Positions 16,796-31,209 of a DNA stretch of 64,000 nucleotides are shown one piece after another. The notes beneath the pieces are model-generated. The model saw only the letters and a list, made by a program, of their open reading frames with translations. It was not told where the DNA came from and ran no database searches. How positions within the stretch are numbered: the stretch's first letter is position 1; the number at the start of each line of letters is the position of its first letter. Origin of the DNA: Piromyces finnis (taxonomy: Eukaryota > Neocallimastigomycota > Neocallimastigomycetes > Neocallimastigales > Neocallimastigaceae); NCBI GenBank assembly GCA_002104945.1, contig MCFH01000009.1, positions 1 to 64,000 on the forward strand, read 5' to 3'. The position numbers were made by a program, and so were the translations under genes.

Positions 16796-19700
16796 ATGAG
16801 TTCTAAAAAAGAAACAATAAAACCAAAACAAGATATTGGTTTTTTTAATTCAGAAGATATATCAGATAATGAAATGGATGTTGATGAAATTGAAGTTCAG
16901 AATATAAATAATGAAGTCAAACCAGAACAGAAAACAGAGAAAGAACCAAAAATTCAAAATAAAAAACCTTTTAAGATTGCCCATACGGCAGCACCAACAT
17001 TAAGTGAAATAGAATCTGATGTATTAACAAAATTAGCAAATATTAATTGGAATAAAGATGATGTAAAATTTGATCCAAAAGTTATAAATGTAATATGGAA
17101 TGATTTAAAAATTTCAGATTTTTCATTAAAGAAAATCATGCTTTTGGAATTTAATCAATATTTAGAAAAGGTAATTTTAATTATATTTATTTTATATATT
17201 TTTAAAATTTATATATATACATCTTATATATTAACTATTTTTTCTTTTTGTAAAAAGTACTTATTACCTTTTTATACAGATGAAGCGGACGAAATTTATA
17301 TTCTTTCAATTGCTATTGTAATAAATGAAAAGTTTAGACAAAAATTATCAAATATATGGGATATTTTTAACAATGAAGAAGAAAAATTTAAATCTATATT
17401 TAAAAAAATATTAAATTTATTAATTAGTCCGTTAGATTTAAATAATGATGAATCATTAATAAATTTAAAAATGAGAAGAAATTTATTAGTTTTTTTAATT
17501 AATTGTTTCCAAAGTCTTGAAAATGCTGTTGTTCGTGTAGAATGCATGAAAATTGTAAGTTTACCAATATGGCAGAATTTAACACCTTCAGTTAGAAATG
17601 AAAAATTTAAATCATACCCTCAATTTAAAAAATTATGGGATCGTATTGAAAAAAAGTATAAAAAAAGTAGTATGTATTAATTATATTTTCTAAATAATAA
17701 TGATAAAATAAACCATTAATATATTAATTATAATTATATAATTATATTATAAATTATTAACATGTAATTAATTAATTCAGATTCCGAGGCCAAAGAAACA
17801 ATTAATTTTCAAAGAAATTTCTTTTTGAACTTATTTAAAATATTTATTACTATATTAAACTCAATCCCAATTCAAGGAGAAGCCCCACTTTATTCAATAT
17901 CATTTTGTGAAAGATTTTTAGAATTACTGATTGATTTAGAAACACAATTACCAACAAGAAGATTCTTTAATTTATTATTAAACGATTTACATATTATTCC
18001 ATTATGTTATAATAGTAATCTAGCTAAACGTGGATTGTTAGTCCAACAAAATATTTCAGTTATGACTGAAGATACAGAAAATTTAATTTTATTCATTCAA
18101 TTATTAGATATATTAAAATTCTATTCTCAATTCGAAATTAATGACTTTACCGGTTATTCCTTGAGTGATGGAGATATGACAAAAATGCATTATTCAAATA
18201 TAAAAAGATTACAATTAATTGCGTTTTCAAAATTTAGCGATGAATTAAAAGAATTAGCTTTATCTAATGTTGGAAAAATTGAAAATCGTAATATATTAAA
18301 GAAATATATTGATGATCTTGATGAAGAAACACTTCATGAACTTTGTGAAGAAGTTGGTATAAGAGTAAATTCATTTATGGATGAGAAACAACCATTCCCT
18401 ATGGATTTATTAAAAGAAGTATTTATATCTAAATACGAAAAGAGACCAAGTCAAATAGAAAGAATAAATGAAATGCCTTTATATCCAGATGAAAACACTA
18501 TTTTTGATGAATCATTAGTACCATCAACCCCAAATTTCCAAAATATCCATTGTCTTGCTATACCAAAATTAAATTTACAATTTTTAACTCTTCATGATTA
18601 TTTATTACGAAATTTCAATCTTTTTAGATTAGAAAGTGCCTTTGAAATTAGACAAGATATTGAAGATGTTATTAAAAGATTAGGTGCTTCATATGACGCA
18701 GATCAACAGAGAACTGTATTTTCAGGTTGGTCTAGAATGGCAGTAGAAATAATATCATTTAATATTGTTGAAATTGGTCCACCAAAGTTAGGTGAAAATA
18801 AACCAAGCTATATTAAAGCTGATATAGAAATAGATACAAAGAGATTTACTGATTCTATAAGAAAAGAATGGGATTCATTAAGACCTCATGATATTTTGTT
18901 TTTATTAGATGTCCATGCCAAAGAACAATTACCTGGATGGGTAGAATATCAAAAACAAAAAGAAAACAAATTAAATATAACAAATAGTCAAAAGATTAAA
19001 GAAGAATATGGTTTAGGATTTGTAAGAGGATGTGAAATTATGGCATTATTAGGTGAAGATGGTAATCCAATTGATGATTCGGTTCCATATACAACACCAA
19101 TGAAAAGTATTGGTGAACCAAAAACCATTAGATCTATAAGAGTTTTATTAGATCCAAATCAATATAAAATGGATATTGACAACTTAAATTCTAAACAAAT
19201 AAATAATGATGTATATAGTAGCTTTACAATCTTAATGAGAAGAAAGCCAAAAGAAAATAATTTTAAAGCAGTTCTTGAAACTATTAGAGATTTAATGCAA
19301 ACAGAATTAGTAGTTCCAAATTGGCTTCATGAAATTTTCCTTGGATATGGCAATCCAAATGGAGCAGAATATACGAAAATTTCAAACCCAATACGTACAA
19401 TTGATTTCTGTGATACTTTCTTAGATTGGGAACATTTAACTGAAAGTTTTCCAGATAAAAAGATTTTGTCTTTTAAGGATGATAAATTGCAAAATAATGC
19501 TATTCCACCACCATATGTCATTACTTACCCAAAAGAATCGTTTGAGGCAAATGCCGATTTTAAAATCTCAAAGCAATTGAAAAATAAAAGAAAGTTACCA
19601 GTTGAATTTATAGAATCAGAAGTTGAACAAGATAATGATACTATAATTGTAGAAACATATAAAGAAGAAAATAAGGGTCCATATCTTGAAGATAAAACAA

Positions 19701-21794
19701 AAACAAATTCAATTAAATTTACCCCTACTCAAGTAGAAGCTATTCATTCTGGTACTTCACCAGGTTTAACCATGATTGTAGGTCCTCCTGGTACTGGTAA
19801 AACTGATGTTGCGGTTCAAATAATATCAAATATATATCATAATTACCCTGAACAGCATACTTTGTTAGTTACGCATAGTAATCAAGCTTTAAATCAGCTT
19901 TTTGAAAAAATCGTTGAATTAGATATTAATCCATGTCATTTATTACGTCTTGGTCATGGTGAAGAAGAATTAAATATAGAAGGTGATGGTTCATGGGGAA
20001 AATATGGTCGTGTTAATTCTTATCTCGAAAAGCGTATTGAATTATTAGCAAAGGTTGATAAATTAGCAAAAAGTTTAGATATTCCTGGAGAACATGGCTA
20101 TACCTGTGAAACTGCTAGTTATTTCTATCAATACCATATAATGAATATTTGGGAAAATTATCATCATCCTTTGATTCAAAGTATAAAACAAAATACTGCT
20201 ACAAGAGAAGATATCATTGATGATTTCCCATTTAAAAAATTCTTTGAAGATGCTCCACAACCCTTATTACCAGAAAAGGCATCTATAAATGAGATTTTAG
20301 AAATTGTAGAAGGATGCTTCTATCATATTCGAAAAGTTTTTGAACAGTTAGATGAAATTAGAGCTTTTGAACTTCTTAGAACAAATTCTGATCGTGCTAA
20401 CTATTTATTAGTTAAAGAAGCTAAGATAGTTACTATGACTTGTACCCATGCTGCATTAAAAAGAAGGGAATTAGTTGCTTTAGGATTTAAGTATGATAAC
20501 GTTATTATGGAAGAATCTGCTCAAATTTTGGAAGTTGAAACCTTTATTCCATTATTATTACAATCCGATGAAGGTGAAAGTCGTTTAAAAAGAGTAATTT
20601 TAATTGGTGATCATAATCAATTACCACCTGTAGTTAAAAGTATGGCTTTCCAAAAATACGGAAATATGGAACAAAGTTTATTCACACGTTTCATTCGTTT
20701 AGGTGTTCCATATATTGAATTAGATAAGCAAGCTCGTGCTAGATCAAGTATAGCTGAATTATATAGATGGAAATATCGTCAACTTGGTGATTTAGAAGCT
20801 GTATTAAAACAACCAGAATATACATTTGCTAATCCTGGTTTTGCATATGATTATCAATTTATTGATGTTAATGATGGGAAAGAAAGTGAACCAATTCCAT
20901 ATTTCTATCAAAACATTAATGAAGCTGAAATGATAGTAGCAACATTCCAATATATGAGAATTTTAGGTTATCCAGCTGATAAAATTACTATTCTTACAAC
21001 TTATAATGGTCAAAAGCAATTAATTAGAGATGTATTAAGAAGAAGATGTTCATGGAATCCAATATTTGGAAAACCTCATAAAGTAACTACTGTCGATAAG
21101 TATCAAGGTCAACAAAACGACTTTGTCTTACTTTCATTAGTAAGAACAAAGAATGTTGGTCATTTACGTGATCCAAGACGTCTTATAGTAGCAATGTCAC
21201 GTGCTCGTTTAGGTCTTTATGTCTTTGGTTGCTTGAAACTTTTCTCTAATTGTTATGAATTAAAACCAACCTTTGAACAATTCTTAAAAAGACCTACTTC
21301 TCTTATTGTTCATGCCGATGAAACTTATGCTTTATTAGAATCTGCAATTACTGAATCTAAAGATGCATTAAATAAAATGGATATTGATAACAATACAAAA
21401 TTGAAAAAACAATCTTCTACTTTCCGTAAAGTTGACTGTTATGATATGACAAAGAAGGGAAATGAAGTAATAAAAGATAAAACATTTATCATTGAGAATA
21501 TGGAACATATGGGACAATATGTTTATCAAGTAAGTTTTTATTATTCTTTTTTTTTTTTTTTTTTAAAAAAATTAATATTAATTTAATTAATTTTTATAAT
21601 TATATATATAATAGTTAACTCAAGATGTATTAGAATTTATGAAGAAAGAAAAATTAAAAGAAGAAGCCGAAAAAAAGGAAGCTGAAGAAACAGCTAAAAA
21701 TGAAGATATTGAGACCTCTGAAATAGATGAAAATAATGAAGAAATTAATGAAAAAATTAAAGATAATGAAATGATGGCAGAAGACAATGAATAA
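16796..21794 (+). CDS. AQR: Aquarius, intron-binding spliceosomal RNA helicase
   Basis: Exons 16796-17170, 17258-17669, 17781-21529, 21615-21794; 1,571 residues (human AQR is about 1,485). After an acidic N-terminus come the family's armadillo-like region (LLEFNQYLEK, LPTRRFFN, FEINDFTGYSLSDG) and the highly conserved [27 protein letters not shown]-type block at ~18560. The Upf1-like superfamily 1 helicase core has Walker A GPPGTGKT (930-937), THSNQALN, EESAQ (1173-1177; Ala is usual at the Ser), GDHNQLPPV, TTYNGQK, VDKYQGQQND and VAMSRARLGLY. AQR binds introns upstream of the branch site in the XAB2/IBC complex and is needed for spliceosome function (established for the family). The acidic Lys/Glu tail in the last exon is lineage-specific. 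Confidence 0.97.
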
Positions 21795-22676
21795 AACAAA
21801 TTAATATCAGTTTTAAATTTATAATCCATTTAATTATTTATTATTATTTTTATTTTTTTTTTATTTTTTTTTTTTTTTGTAATTTTATTTTATTTTATTT
21901 TTTTAAATTTTTCGAATTTATTTTTACTTCCATTTTATTAATTTAATAATTCTATTAAATAAAAATAATAAAGAATATTAATTATCATTTAATTTATTTA
22001 TTGCCTTTCTTTTATATATATATAATATATCTTAAATAATAATAAAATAAAATTTTATTAATGTAAAAATTATAATTAATTAATTACACATTGTATAATT
22101 TATAATTTATTATTATTTATTAATAATTCTATGCAATCAATCACAGGTTAATAAAGCCTTAATTATCCAATCAAATAATAAAATCTAAAATATAAGTAAA
22201 AAAAAAAAAAAAGTTTTTTTTAGGTCTGTCTTTATAAAAAAAAGTTTTATGATTGTCAGTTTATTAATAAAGGAAAGTAATGTTGAAATGTTTTATAAAT
22301 AAATGAATTGTAAAACAATTTAATATTTATAATGAAATATATATTCTTGAAAAAAACGTAATGATTTTTTTTTTCGCATTCACTTAAGCTTCTATTCTGT
22401 AAAAGTGAATAGTAAACTCATTCAAATGCGATATAATAAAAAGATTTAAAATATATTTTTTTTGTTGATTAAAAAATCGTGATATTTCTATCTTAATTAT
22501 ATCGAAGTAAATTTATTTATAAAAATACTTATAATTTACTTTGATTTAATAGGAGTATCTAACATTTTAAAATTTAATAAATATAACTATTTTGAGATAG
22601 TTAAAAGGTTGATATATTAATTGAAATAAAATAAGATTTTTATTATAAAAAAAAAGTGCTTATTATTTATGAATGC

Positions 22677-22707
<31 letters not shown>

Positions 22708-23731
22708 TAACAATATTTAAAATATTTATCATATTAATAATAATGAATAATATTTGTTTTTATAAGTATTTATAGTAAATTTATATAATTTTATTATAAA
22801 TTAATGTCTTTTTATTTTTATTGTTTAAATATTTCAAATTTCAAAATTAGTTATTTTAATTTATTATTAATTTGTATAAGGAAAAGGTTTAATAACGAAA
22901 AAATAATATTATTAAATATTTAAAAAAAAGATGTTAACCTTCTAAAGTAACCTTAATGATATTAACAAATTATTTAGAGTTATTTATAAATAATGTTAGA
23001 ATTAACAAACTTATTTAATTAATAAGATATATTTAGTAAAATTGGTGTTATTAGGACTAGTTTGAAAATTAACTTTTAATCAGAGTACATTTTTAATTTT
23101 ATATATTAATAATTATTTCCTTTCTTTTATAAATGTATATTAATAAAATATATTTTTTAACAAAAATTAAAGTAAAAATATAAGAAATTATAAATAGTTA
23201 AAATATTAGAACACCATAAATATAAGAAAATTTTAGGAAACTTACTATTTCATATTTTTATAATATATGTGAAATATTATAAAAAAGTTATTCAGAAGAA
23301 GTTATAACCTGATAAGTTTATGTTTAGAAAAATAAGCCATATAAGTGAATAAATTAAATAATTTTATGATTTTTGTTATAAACTTTATATATTTATGGTA
23401 TCCTTTGTCATATTTAACCAATAACATTTTTTTTAATATAATATATAAATATAAAAATGAAATATGGAATTTAAAGAATAATTTAACATTCTTTATTACT
23501 TTTATTTTATTATTATTTTTGGTTTATTAAACTCTTAGCTTTATGAAAAATAAGTACCAAAATGCAAATATCTATCTCTCTTTTTTTTTTTTTTTTAATA
23601 GTTTTTATTTATTTATTTATTTTTAATAAAATATAATAATTTATATGATAAAAAATTTACAATTTACTAGTCTATGATTCAATAATAAAATAGTATATTA
23701 AAATATAAACATTGACATTGTTTTATTCTTT
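21795..23731. other. Convergent intergenic region with one imperfect hairpin
   Basis: 1.9 kb between convergent genes. It has long poly-T and poly-A runs, no credible ORF, and one conspicuous hairpin at 22375-22430. Otherwise nothing recognised. Confidence 0.55.
22375..22430. repeat. Imperfect inverted repeat (hairpin)
   Basis: CGCATT at 22375 pairs with AATGCG ending at 22430, and CTATTC pairs with GAATAG inside it. This makes two 6-bp stems separated by an internal loop. It stands out because the surrounding DNA is nearly pure A+T. Function unknown. Confidence 0.5.
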
Positions 23732-25960
23732 TTAACATGAATAGCTAATGGAGCACCAGGCATTGTTTTCAACACCCCATCTACCATTTTTATCAGTGGT
23801 GACTACTATACATCCTTGACAGCATGGGTATTTTCCTGTAGTAGCACCATAGCATTGTCCTGAAGCTGAATTTGCTTGACAAATACTTTGTTTAATACCA
23901 CACCATTGACCATGTTCAACACCCCATTTTCCATCTTTGTCAGTGTAAACAACGGAACAACCATTACAACAACTATATCCTAATACATCAGACCAACAAT
24001 CAGAAGCATCATTCCATAGATTGTTTTGGTTGTTATTATTATTCCATTGATTGTTGTTGTTATTCCATTGGTTGTTATTGTTGTTCCATTGATTGTTATT
24101 GTTATTATTATTGTTGTCCCATTGATTGTTATTGTTATTATTATTCCATTGATTGTTGTTGTTATTCCATTGGTTGTTATTGTTGTTCCATTGATTGTTA
24201 TTGTTATTATTATTGTTGTCCCATTGATTGTTATTGTTATTATTATTGTTGTTCCATTGGTTGTTATTGTTATTACCTTCACTATTATTGCTATTAGTAT
24301 TGTTATTGTTAGTATTCCATTGATTATTGTTATTATTGCTGCTACCACTACTATAGTTGAAACTCTTTGGTGTATACTTTAATGATTCACTTAGAATTTC
24401 ACTTTGGTCAAAGTTATATTGTTTACATGCAACTTCAAATTTACCTTTAATCCATGACTTTACACCTTCGGTACCATTGGAATTTCCTTCAATATTACGT
24501 TCAAATTCACTGACAGATGAGTTATGTGGATTACCTCTCTTGTTTACTCTTCCTGGAAGTCTTCCATCTTTGCCTGGAGTAGTATCTTCTTTAACATATG
24601 GTAAAAGGAATTGTTTAATTTGATCAATATGATCACCAAGAATTGTTGGGTTAAAAGCAGAAATTAAAACTTCACGAACAATTCCCTTAAATCTATCTGG
24701 ATTGTCAAGAACAAGAGTTTTAATAATTGGGATATCTAATTCCCATTCAGCAAATGAATAATTAATAACATTATTTTGATTTCCTCCCCAATTATTCCAT
24801 CCTTGATTATTTTGATTATTGTTTTGACTGCTAGCACCTGTTCTCTTACCAGTCCAGTATACTGGGAAAGAAACACCATTACCAAAAGTATTATCATAAT
24901 CGTATTCAATAATAACCCATTTATTATCACTTTCTCTCTTATAGAAATAGAAATTATGACCTAAAACTAAAAAGTGATCAAAAGATCCAATTAACCATTC
25001 CATAGCCATGAATTTTAAGAATACATCAACATCCATAATTTTTTCAAGTTCTTCTATAGTAGTTGCAGAACTTACTTGTCTTACAAATTCATTAAAGGAT
25101 GTCATATCTGGGTAATCTTCATTAGCATTCATACATAAAGATTCTGATCCTGGCTTTAAAGTCATACCATCATATTTACATTGAATAAGATTGGTTACTT
25201 CTTCAGCAGCTGGTTTGAAAGTTTGTTTAACCCATGATGTTTTAATAGTATCCATTACAGTATATAATCCCCAATATTCATTATTAATATAAAGTCTTGC
25301 GTAAGCAGATTGAATGGATGGTAAACCAATTCTGTTAGCAATATCACATGAAATTTTTGAACGCATGTAAGCCATATCATTTGGATCTGGTCTAATTCTA
25401 ATTTGTTTTCTACCCAAAAATTTTTCATTTAATTTAATATTATAACCAACTTTATCATTTGAACGAGCATACATTCCACCAGTCTTAAAAGTTACATTTT
25501 CAAAAAGAGTTTCTTGTCTATTTAATATTCATTTTTTTAAATATATACATTTATACAATTAGCAAAAATATTCATTTTAATTTTATTAAAAATCCTGTTA
25601 TTTTAAAGCTTTTTTATATATACCCATTCATTTTGATAGCTAAGGAAGCTTCCTTATATATAAAATCTTGAAGATTTTTTGCCTGTCCGTTTGCAACTTG
25701 ATTTTCAGCAATTTGAACAATTTGTAATAATTTATCAACCTCAGTTGTTGGAATAGTGAAGTAAAGATCAATCATTTTGAAATCAGCTTCAGCAAATGAT
25801 CTCTCCAATCCACTTAAATATGAACATAATACAGTGGATACTATTTTATTTAATAAAAATAAAAGTAAAAATATTTAATTACATATATCTTTTTAAATAA
25901 TAATTTATAAAAATATTTATCAATTATACCTAATAGTGATAAAACAAAAAAGAACTTCAT
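23732..25960 (-). CDS. Secreted CotH-domain protein with Asn/Trp linker and two dockerins
   Basis: Minus-strand exons 25960-25930, 25840-25624, 25517-23732; 677 residues. The signal peptide is [18 protein letters not shown] CotH (spore-coat-H kinase-like) domain spans ~95-420, with [51 protein letters not shown] and EYDYDNTFG (~290), the last being the CotH signature. A QWNNNNN-type linker (~473-584) leads to two fungal dockerins (~588-630, 635-676), each with a CC pair, WG.E and WC. Fungal dockerins dock enzymes onto cellulosome scaffolds; CotH proteins are known among anaerobic-fungal cellulosome components, but what they do there is not settled. Phases are 1 then 2 and the frame is intact. 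A paralogue lies at 33550-35399. Confidence 0.93.
24041..24244. repeat. Tandem 102-bp repeat coding the Asn/Trp linker
   Basis: Two head-to-tail copies, offset by 102 bp (34 codons), encode the WNNNNNQ-type linker. Imperfect units extend to about 24330. In-frame growth of a flexible spacer is the simplest explanation. Confidence 0.8.
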
Positions 25961-28014
25961 TTTTTAATATTATATATTATCAAAATATACAATCTTTTTT
26001 TTTTTTTTAAATAATTATATAATCAATATATAATTTTATCTGGTAAAAACTTTATATAAATCCTTAAATTAATTACACTTTTTCTATTTTAAAAATTATC
26101 TTTTATTTACAAAATAAAAAGTGTTCCTAAAAAAAAATAATCATACAAAACCTTCTTTTTTATAAGAAAAAAAAAAGCATTTTTAAGATTTGCAAATAAT
26201 AAATTTTAATAATTATTATTTTTTTTTTTCCTCCATCAATAAATTTATTAATAAATTAAATAATAAAACATGTTTAATATAATTTTAATTTATTTGGATG
26301 TATTAAAATATATCATAATATATACTCGATTATATAATTTATATATATAAAACTTTAATTCATATATGATTTTTTAAAATAATATAAGATAGAGTTTTTT
26401 AAAATTTGATGAAAAGAATGTTAATAATTAAGTATTATATAAAGTGATCAACTTTTATATAAATTAATTTAATATAATTAATATATAACATTTTTTTTTC
26501 CAAAGAAAAAAACTCTTTAAAAATTTGAAAAAAGTTTAGAAATATGATTTGTTCATTATTATTATTATTATTATAATTATTATTATATTTTTAAAATAAA
26601 AAAAAAAAAAAGTAATATATGATATGATAATAATTAAAAAACCAACTATACATTAATATCTTTATTGAAAATAGCATTGATAATATTAGATATTTCATTA
26701 TCCCACCATTTAAAAAATATCCCATTCATTAAAAAAAAAAATATCCCATAAATGGTATAACACCATAATATTTTTTTTAATAAACTTAAATTTCTTGACA
26801 GTATGGTAACTATTGGTTTGTACATTAATTTGTGTAATAATTTAAATTAAAATAATTACTATTAAATTTTTATCTTAAATGCTTTTTTTAACGGCTTCTC
26901 AAAGAAAAACAAATGTTAAAAAGTATATTATTATTTAAACTGAAAAAAGAAAACCATTTTATATATAATATTTAATATTATGCATTTTTAAATATATTAT
27001 GATATATTGTATAAAACTAGTTTTTTAATTTATTTATTATTTCTTTTTAAAGTTTTATCATAACCAAAAATTTGATTTTATTAGAAAATCTATAAAAAAC
27101 TTTTATAATAAATTTTCTGATATTTTGAAATGTACAATATAGTTTTTATTTTTTATTTTTAACCTATAATGTACAATAATTATATGAATTTTTATTGAGC
27201 AATATACAAAGCAACTATATAATTATTTGAAATGATTGATTATATAAGAACTTAAATTGTTCAAGAAAAAAAAATAGTTTTTTTTTCATATAAAAGAAAT
27301 GTTAATTTGATAAACTTTTATTTTCATGTTTTTTTCTTTATAAAATTAAAGATTTAAATAAATTTATAAAACGAAATTATTATAATGAACATGTATTAAA
27401 TAATACAAGTCGAAATGCATTTTTTAATATGCAAACTTTATAATTATCTATACAATTTTTTACAAAAGATAATAAATAATATATAGCTTGAATAGACTTT
27501 TAATAGTTATTTAAAAATATATAATAGATAATATAAAACTGTAAAATAGTCTATCAATACAACTCTTAATAAAGGTTATTTTAAAATTGATATTTTTCTT
27601 TCTTGTTTTTATTAAATATAATTTTTTCATTAAAATATTAAGTAGAGTCAAAAATATAATTAAATTGAATCATTTGTGTCATTTTAATTTTTATTCTAGA
27701 AATCTATGGTAAAATCTATATCAGCTGACCTGTCACTTTTTTAATAAAACATCAATTTTATACTATGCTTTTATTATTTAATTTAAATTTTTAAATAAAT
27801 AATTCAATGATGATAATTAAAATTTTAATTTAAATTATAAAAAAAATATTGTTTTTTTTTTTTTTATAATTTAATACTAAATTATAAATTCGAAATGTTA
27901 AAAGTAAAATTTAAAATCACAATTATATAATAAATAAATAAATATACATTATTAAAATTTTAAAATAAAATAACTTATCAATAAAATTAATATACTAAAA
28001 GTAAATTAAAAAAA
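25961..28014. other. Divergent intergenic region
   Basis: 2.05 kb between the CotH gene and the IKS1-like gene, which point away from each other. It is A+T-rich with no ORF or RNA recognised, and should contain both promoters. Confidence 0.55.
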
Positions 28015-31000
28015 ATGGATGAAAATTATCTTCATAAAGAGTCATTACTTAATAAAAAAAGAAAACTTGATAAAGGTAAAGAAGAAGAAAGTTATTCAGA
28101 TGTAATAAAAAAAAGTCATATTCATAAATCTCCCTCATCAATACTTTCACGTAAAAGGTTATCTGATAGTAATTTTAATTTTAATATTAGTTCCTCAGAC
28201 GCATTATACCAATCTTTAGATTCAAATTGGGAACTTCCAGAGAATAAAAATGATGCAACTTTTTCACAAAGTAATTTAAATTTTATTTCTAATGAAGAAA
28301 TTAATGAAATCGGAAGCACAAAAATAACAATTAATGAGCCACCAGACATTCCCATTATTGAAGAATTTGATGAACAAAACGAACCTTTTTCCTTTTTTAA
28401 TAGTAAAACATTACAATATGAATATACTACTGAAGGAATAGTTAATAATAATAATGTTTCAAATAAATATAATTATAATATTATCCCAGCTTATTCAAAC
28501 ACAACAAGCAATAAGCATGAATTTCACAGACAGGAATCTTCACTCGTTCCGTTCAAACAAGGTTCACAAGTTATATTATATAATAATAATAATACTGGTC
28601 AAATTGTATTATATAATAAAGCAAATAAAAGTTTATCCATCCATAAAGTCAGACAACTATCAAAAGTATGGATTACATAATATATTTTTTATAAAAATAT
28701 TTAAATTTTTATAATTCATTTATATTTACCATTCTAATTAACTTGCCATTTTATCATAAATTATCTAATAGGAGATAATATCAAGAAATAAACGTTGCAT
28801 TTTATGTAATCAATTATTACCGCCAGAGAGAGAAAACATTAATAACAATATATTTAAAGATAGTCACACTTATACAGATACAAACTATTTTAAATTATTG
28901 GCTCGTTCATTAACATATAATAAAAATCCAACATTAACTGATATCAGTAATAGTGATAATGAAATAGACTCATCACCTATTCATAGTGTTAATAGTGCAG
29001 AGAATATTATCAATTTACTAAACGATAATTCTAATACAAATTATGAGCACATATATACAAATCCTACTATTACAATTATAAATTCAAGTAAAGAAGGATC
29101 TAAAAATGAAGATGAAGGTGGAAATTTAGAAGAGAAAAATATTACTAATAATGAAAATAATAATAGAAATAATGAAGTAACTGATTCAGAAGGAGCAACA
29201 ACATATCTTTCCGACTCAAGTTTTAATAATGGATACTATGAGAGATTTTTTATTGAACGTAAAAAATTAGGTAGAGGTTATCGAGGAAGTGTATTTTTAT
29301 GTCACCATGTATTGGATCAAGTATTTTTAGGAGAATATGCAATTAAAAAAGTAGCAGTTGGTAAATATTAGTTTTATTTTTTATTATATAATAAAAGAAA
29401 TACTTTCTATATATAAATTTTTTTTAATTTAATTTTTTTGTGAATATTACTCAATTTATATAATACTATTAGGTAATAATCATCAATGGTTAGTTAGAAT
29501 GCTAAAAGAAGTTATGTTATTAGAAAAATTAAGAAATCAAAATGTAAACAAAGCATATATATTTCATTTAAAAATATATTTCCTCACAAAAAAAAAAAAA
29601 TAAAAATAAAATTTTTATGAATAAAAGTTATTTTTATAGTTTTCTATTTTATAATACTAATATTATAATTAAATACAAATGAAAATATATTAGATTATTG
29701 AATATAAACATGCATGGTTAGAAGAACATAAATTTAGTACATTTGGTCCTAAAGTCCCTTGTTTATTTATTCTCATGGAAAGAGCAAATGGTGGTAATTT
29801 AGAAGAATACATTCAACTACAATGGAATCCAGACGAAAAATTAGAAAATGCATTATCTGTTAAAGAAAAAATCAAAAGAAAAAGATTACAAATGAAGGCG
29901 GCCCAAAATCAAGCAAGAGATAATAGAGCTCAATATTTTGGTGGAATAGGATATGACTTTTTAGGTAAAAGAGTACGTTATTTAACAACAGAAGCTATTT
30001 GGAAAATATTTTTAGATATTTGTTATGGATTAAATCATTTACATGAAGTAAGAGTTATAAAAAAAAATTTTTTTTTTCATAAAAATACCAATTATTCATA
30101 ATAATTACTTTCTTTTATTTTTAATAATGAATTCACTAAAATCAATTTTTTTTTCTTCTTTATTTAGTTAGGTATTATTCATAGAGACCTCAAGCCTCCA
30201 AATTTATTATTACAATATAAAGATCCAAATAATCAAGAAGAAATTCCAAAAGTTTTAATTTCCGATTTTGGTGAATGTGAAATTCTTTCTCATTTAGAAA
30301 AACGTCAAAGAACAGGTGCTACTGGTACTTTAGAATTTATGGCTGTAAGTATGACTTATATATATAAAATAAAAGTATTATATACAATAAGATAAATTAA
30401 TCTTTTTTTTTTTTTTTATTTTTCATTTCTAATGAATAATGAATTTAATAAATTATATTTTTTAATAATAAAAAAAAATAATTATATAGCCGGTAAGTGT
30501 TAGATTTAAATAATTAAAACATTAAAATTAATTACATTTAATTAACTAGATTATAATTATATAATTATTTTTTACCATTGTTTTTTTTAAAAATATATAT
30601 ATAAACATATAAAATCTATTTTATATAGGAATTATTAATATCAGATGAAAATGGACATTACTATGATGATTATTCATCAAATTCTGATTTATGGAGTTTA
30701 GGAGTAGTATTATATTATATTTGCTTTTCTGAAATGCCATATAGTCAAGTAGATGATATTGATATTTTAAAAAATGAGATTTTAAATTTAACAACTGTTC
30801 ATTTTAAAAATGATAATAATTCTAATCGTGTTCCAAAAGAATTAAAATCTTTGATCAAAAAATTAATGGTGAAAGAACCAACTAAAAGGCCAAAAGCAAG
30901 AGAAATTTTAAACTTATATGGAGGTTATAAAGACGTAATATATAAAAATTCATAAAATATATTTTAAATATTTATTTATTTGATATTATACTATTATTAT

Positions 31001-31172
31001 TACATATGATATATAAAATGAATATATATATATATATAATTATTATACTATTGCTCTTATTATATAGTAGTATAAATATTATGTATTAGAAATATGCAAA
31101 ACTAATAATAATAATAGATAATAATATATAAATATAATATAAAAAAGAATAAGACTATAAATTTTTCTAGTA

Positions 31173-31209
<37 letters not shown>

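Noticed and set aside
23345-23530. 61-residue hydrophobic ORF
   Set aside because: Phe/Ile/Leu/Asn composition is what random A+T-rich DNA gives; no start context, domain or splice support.
24026-24382. Val/Ile-rich plus-strand and Thr/Ile-rich minus-strand ORFs over the CotH linker
   Set aside because: Other frames of the Asn/Trp repeat.
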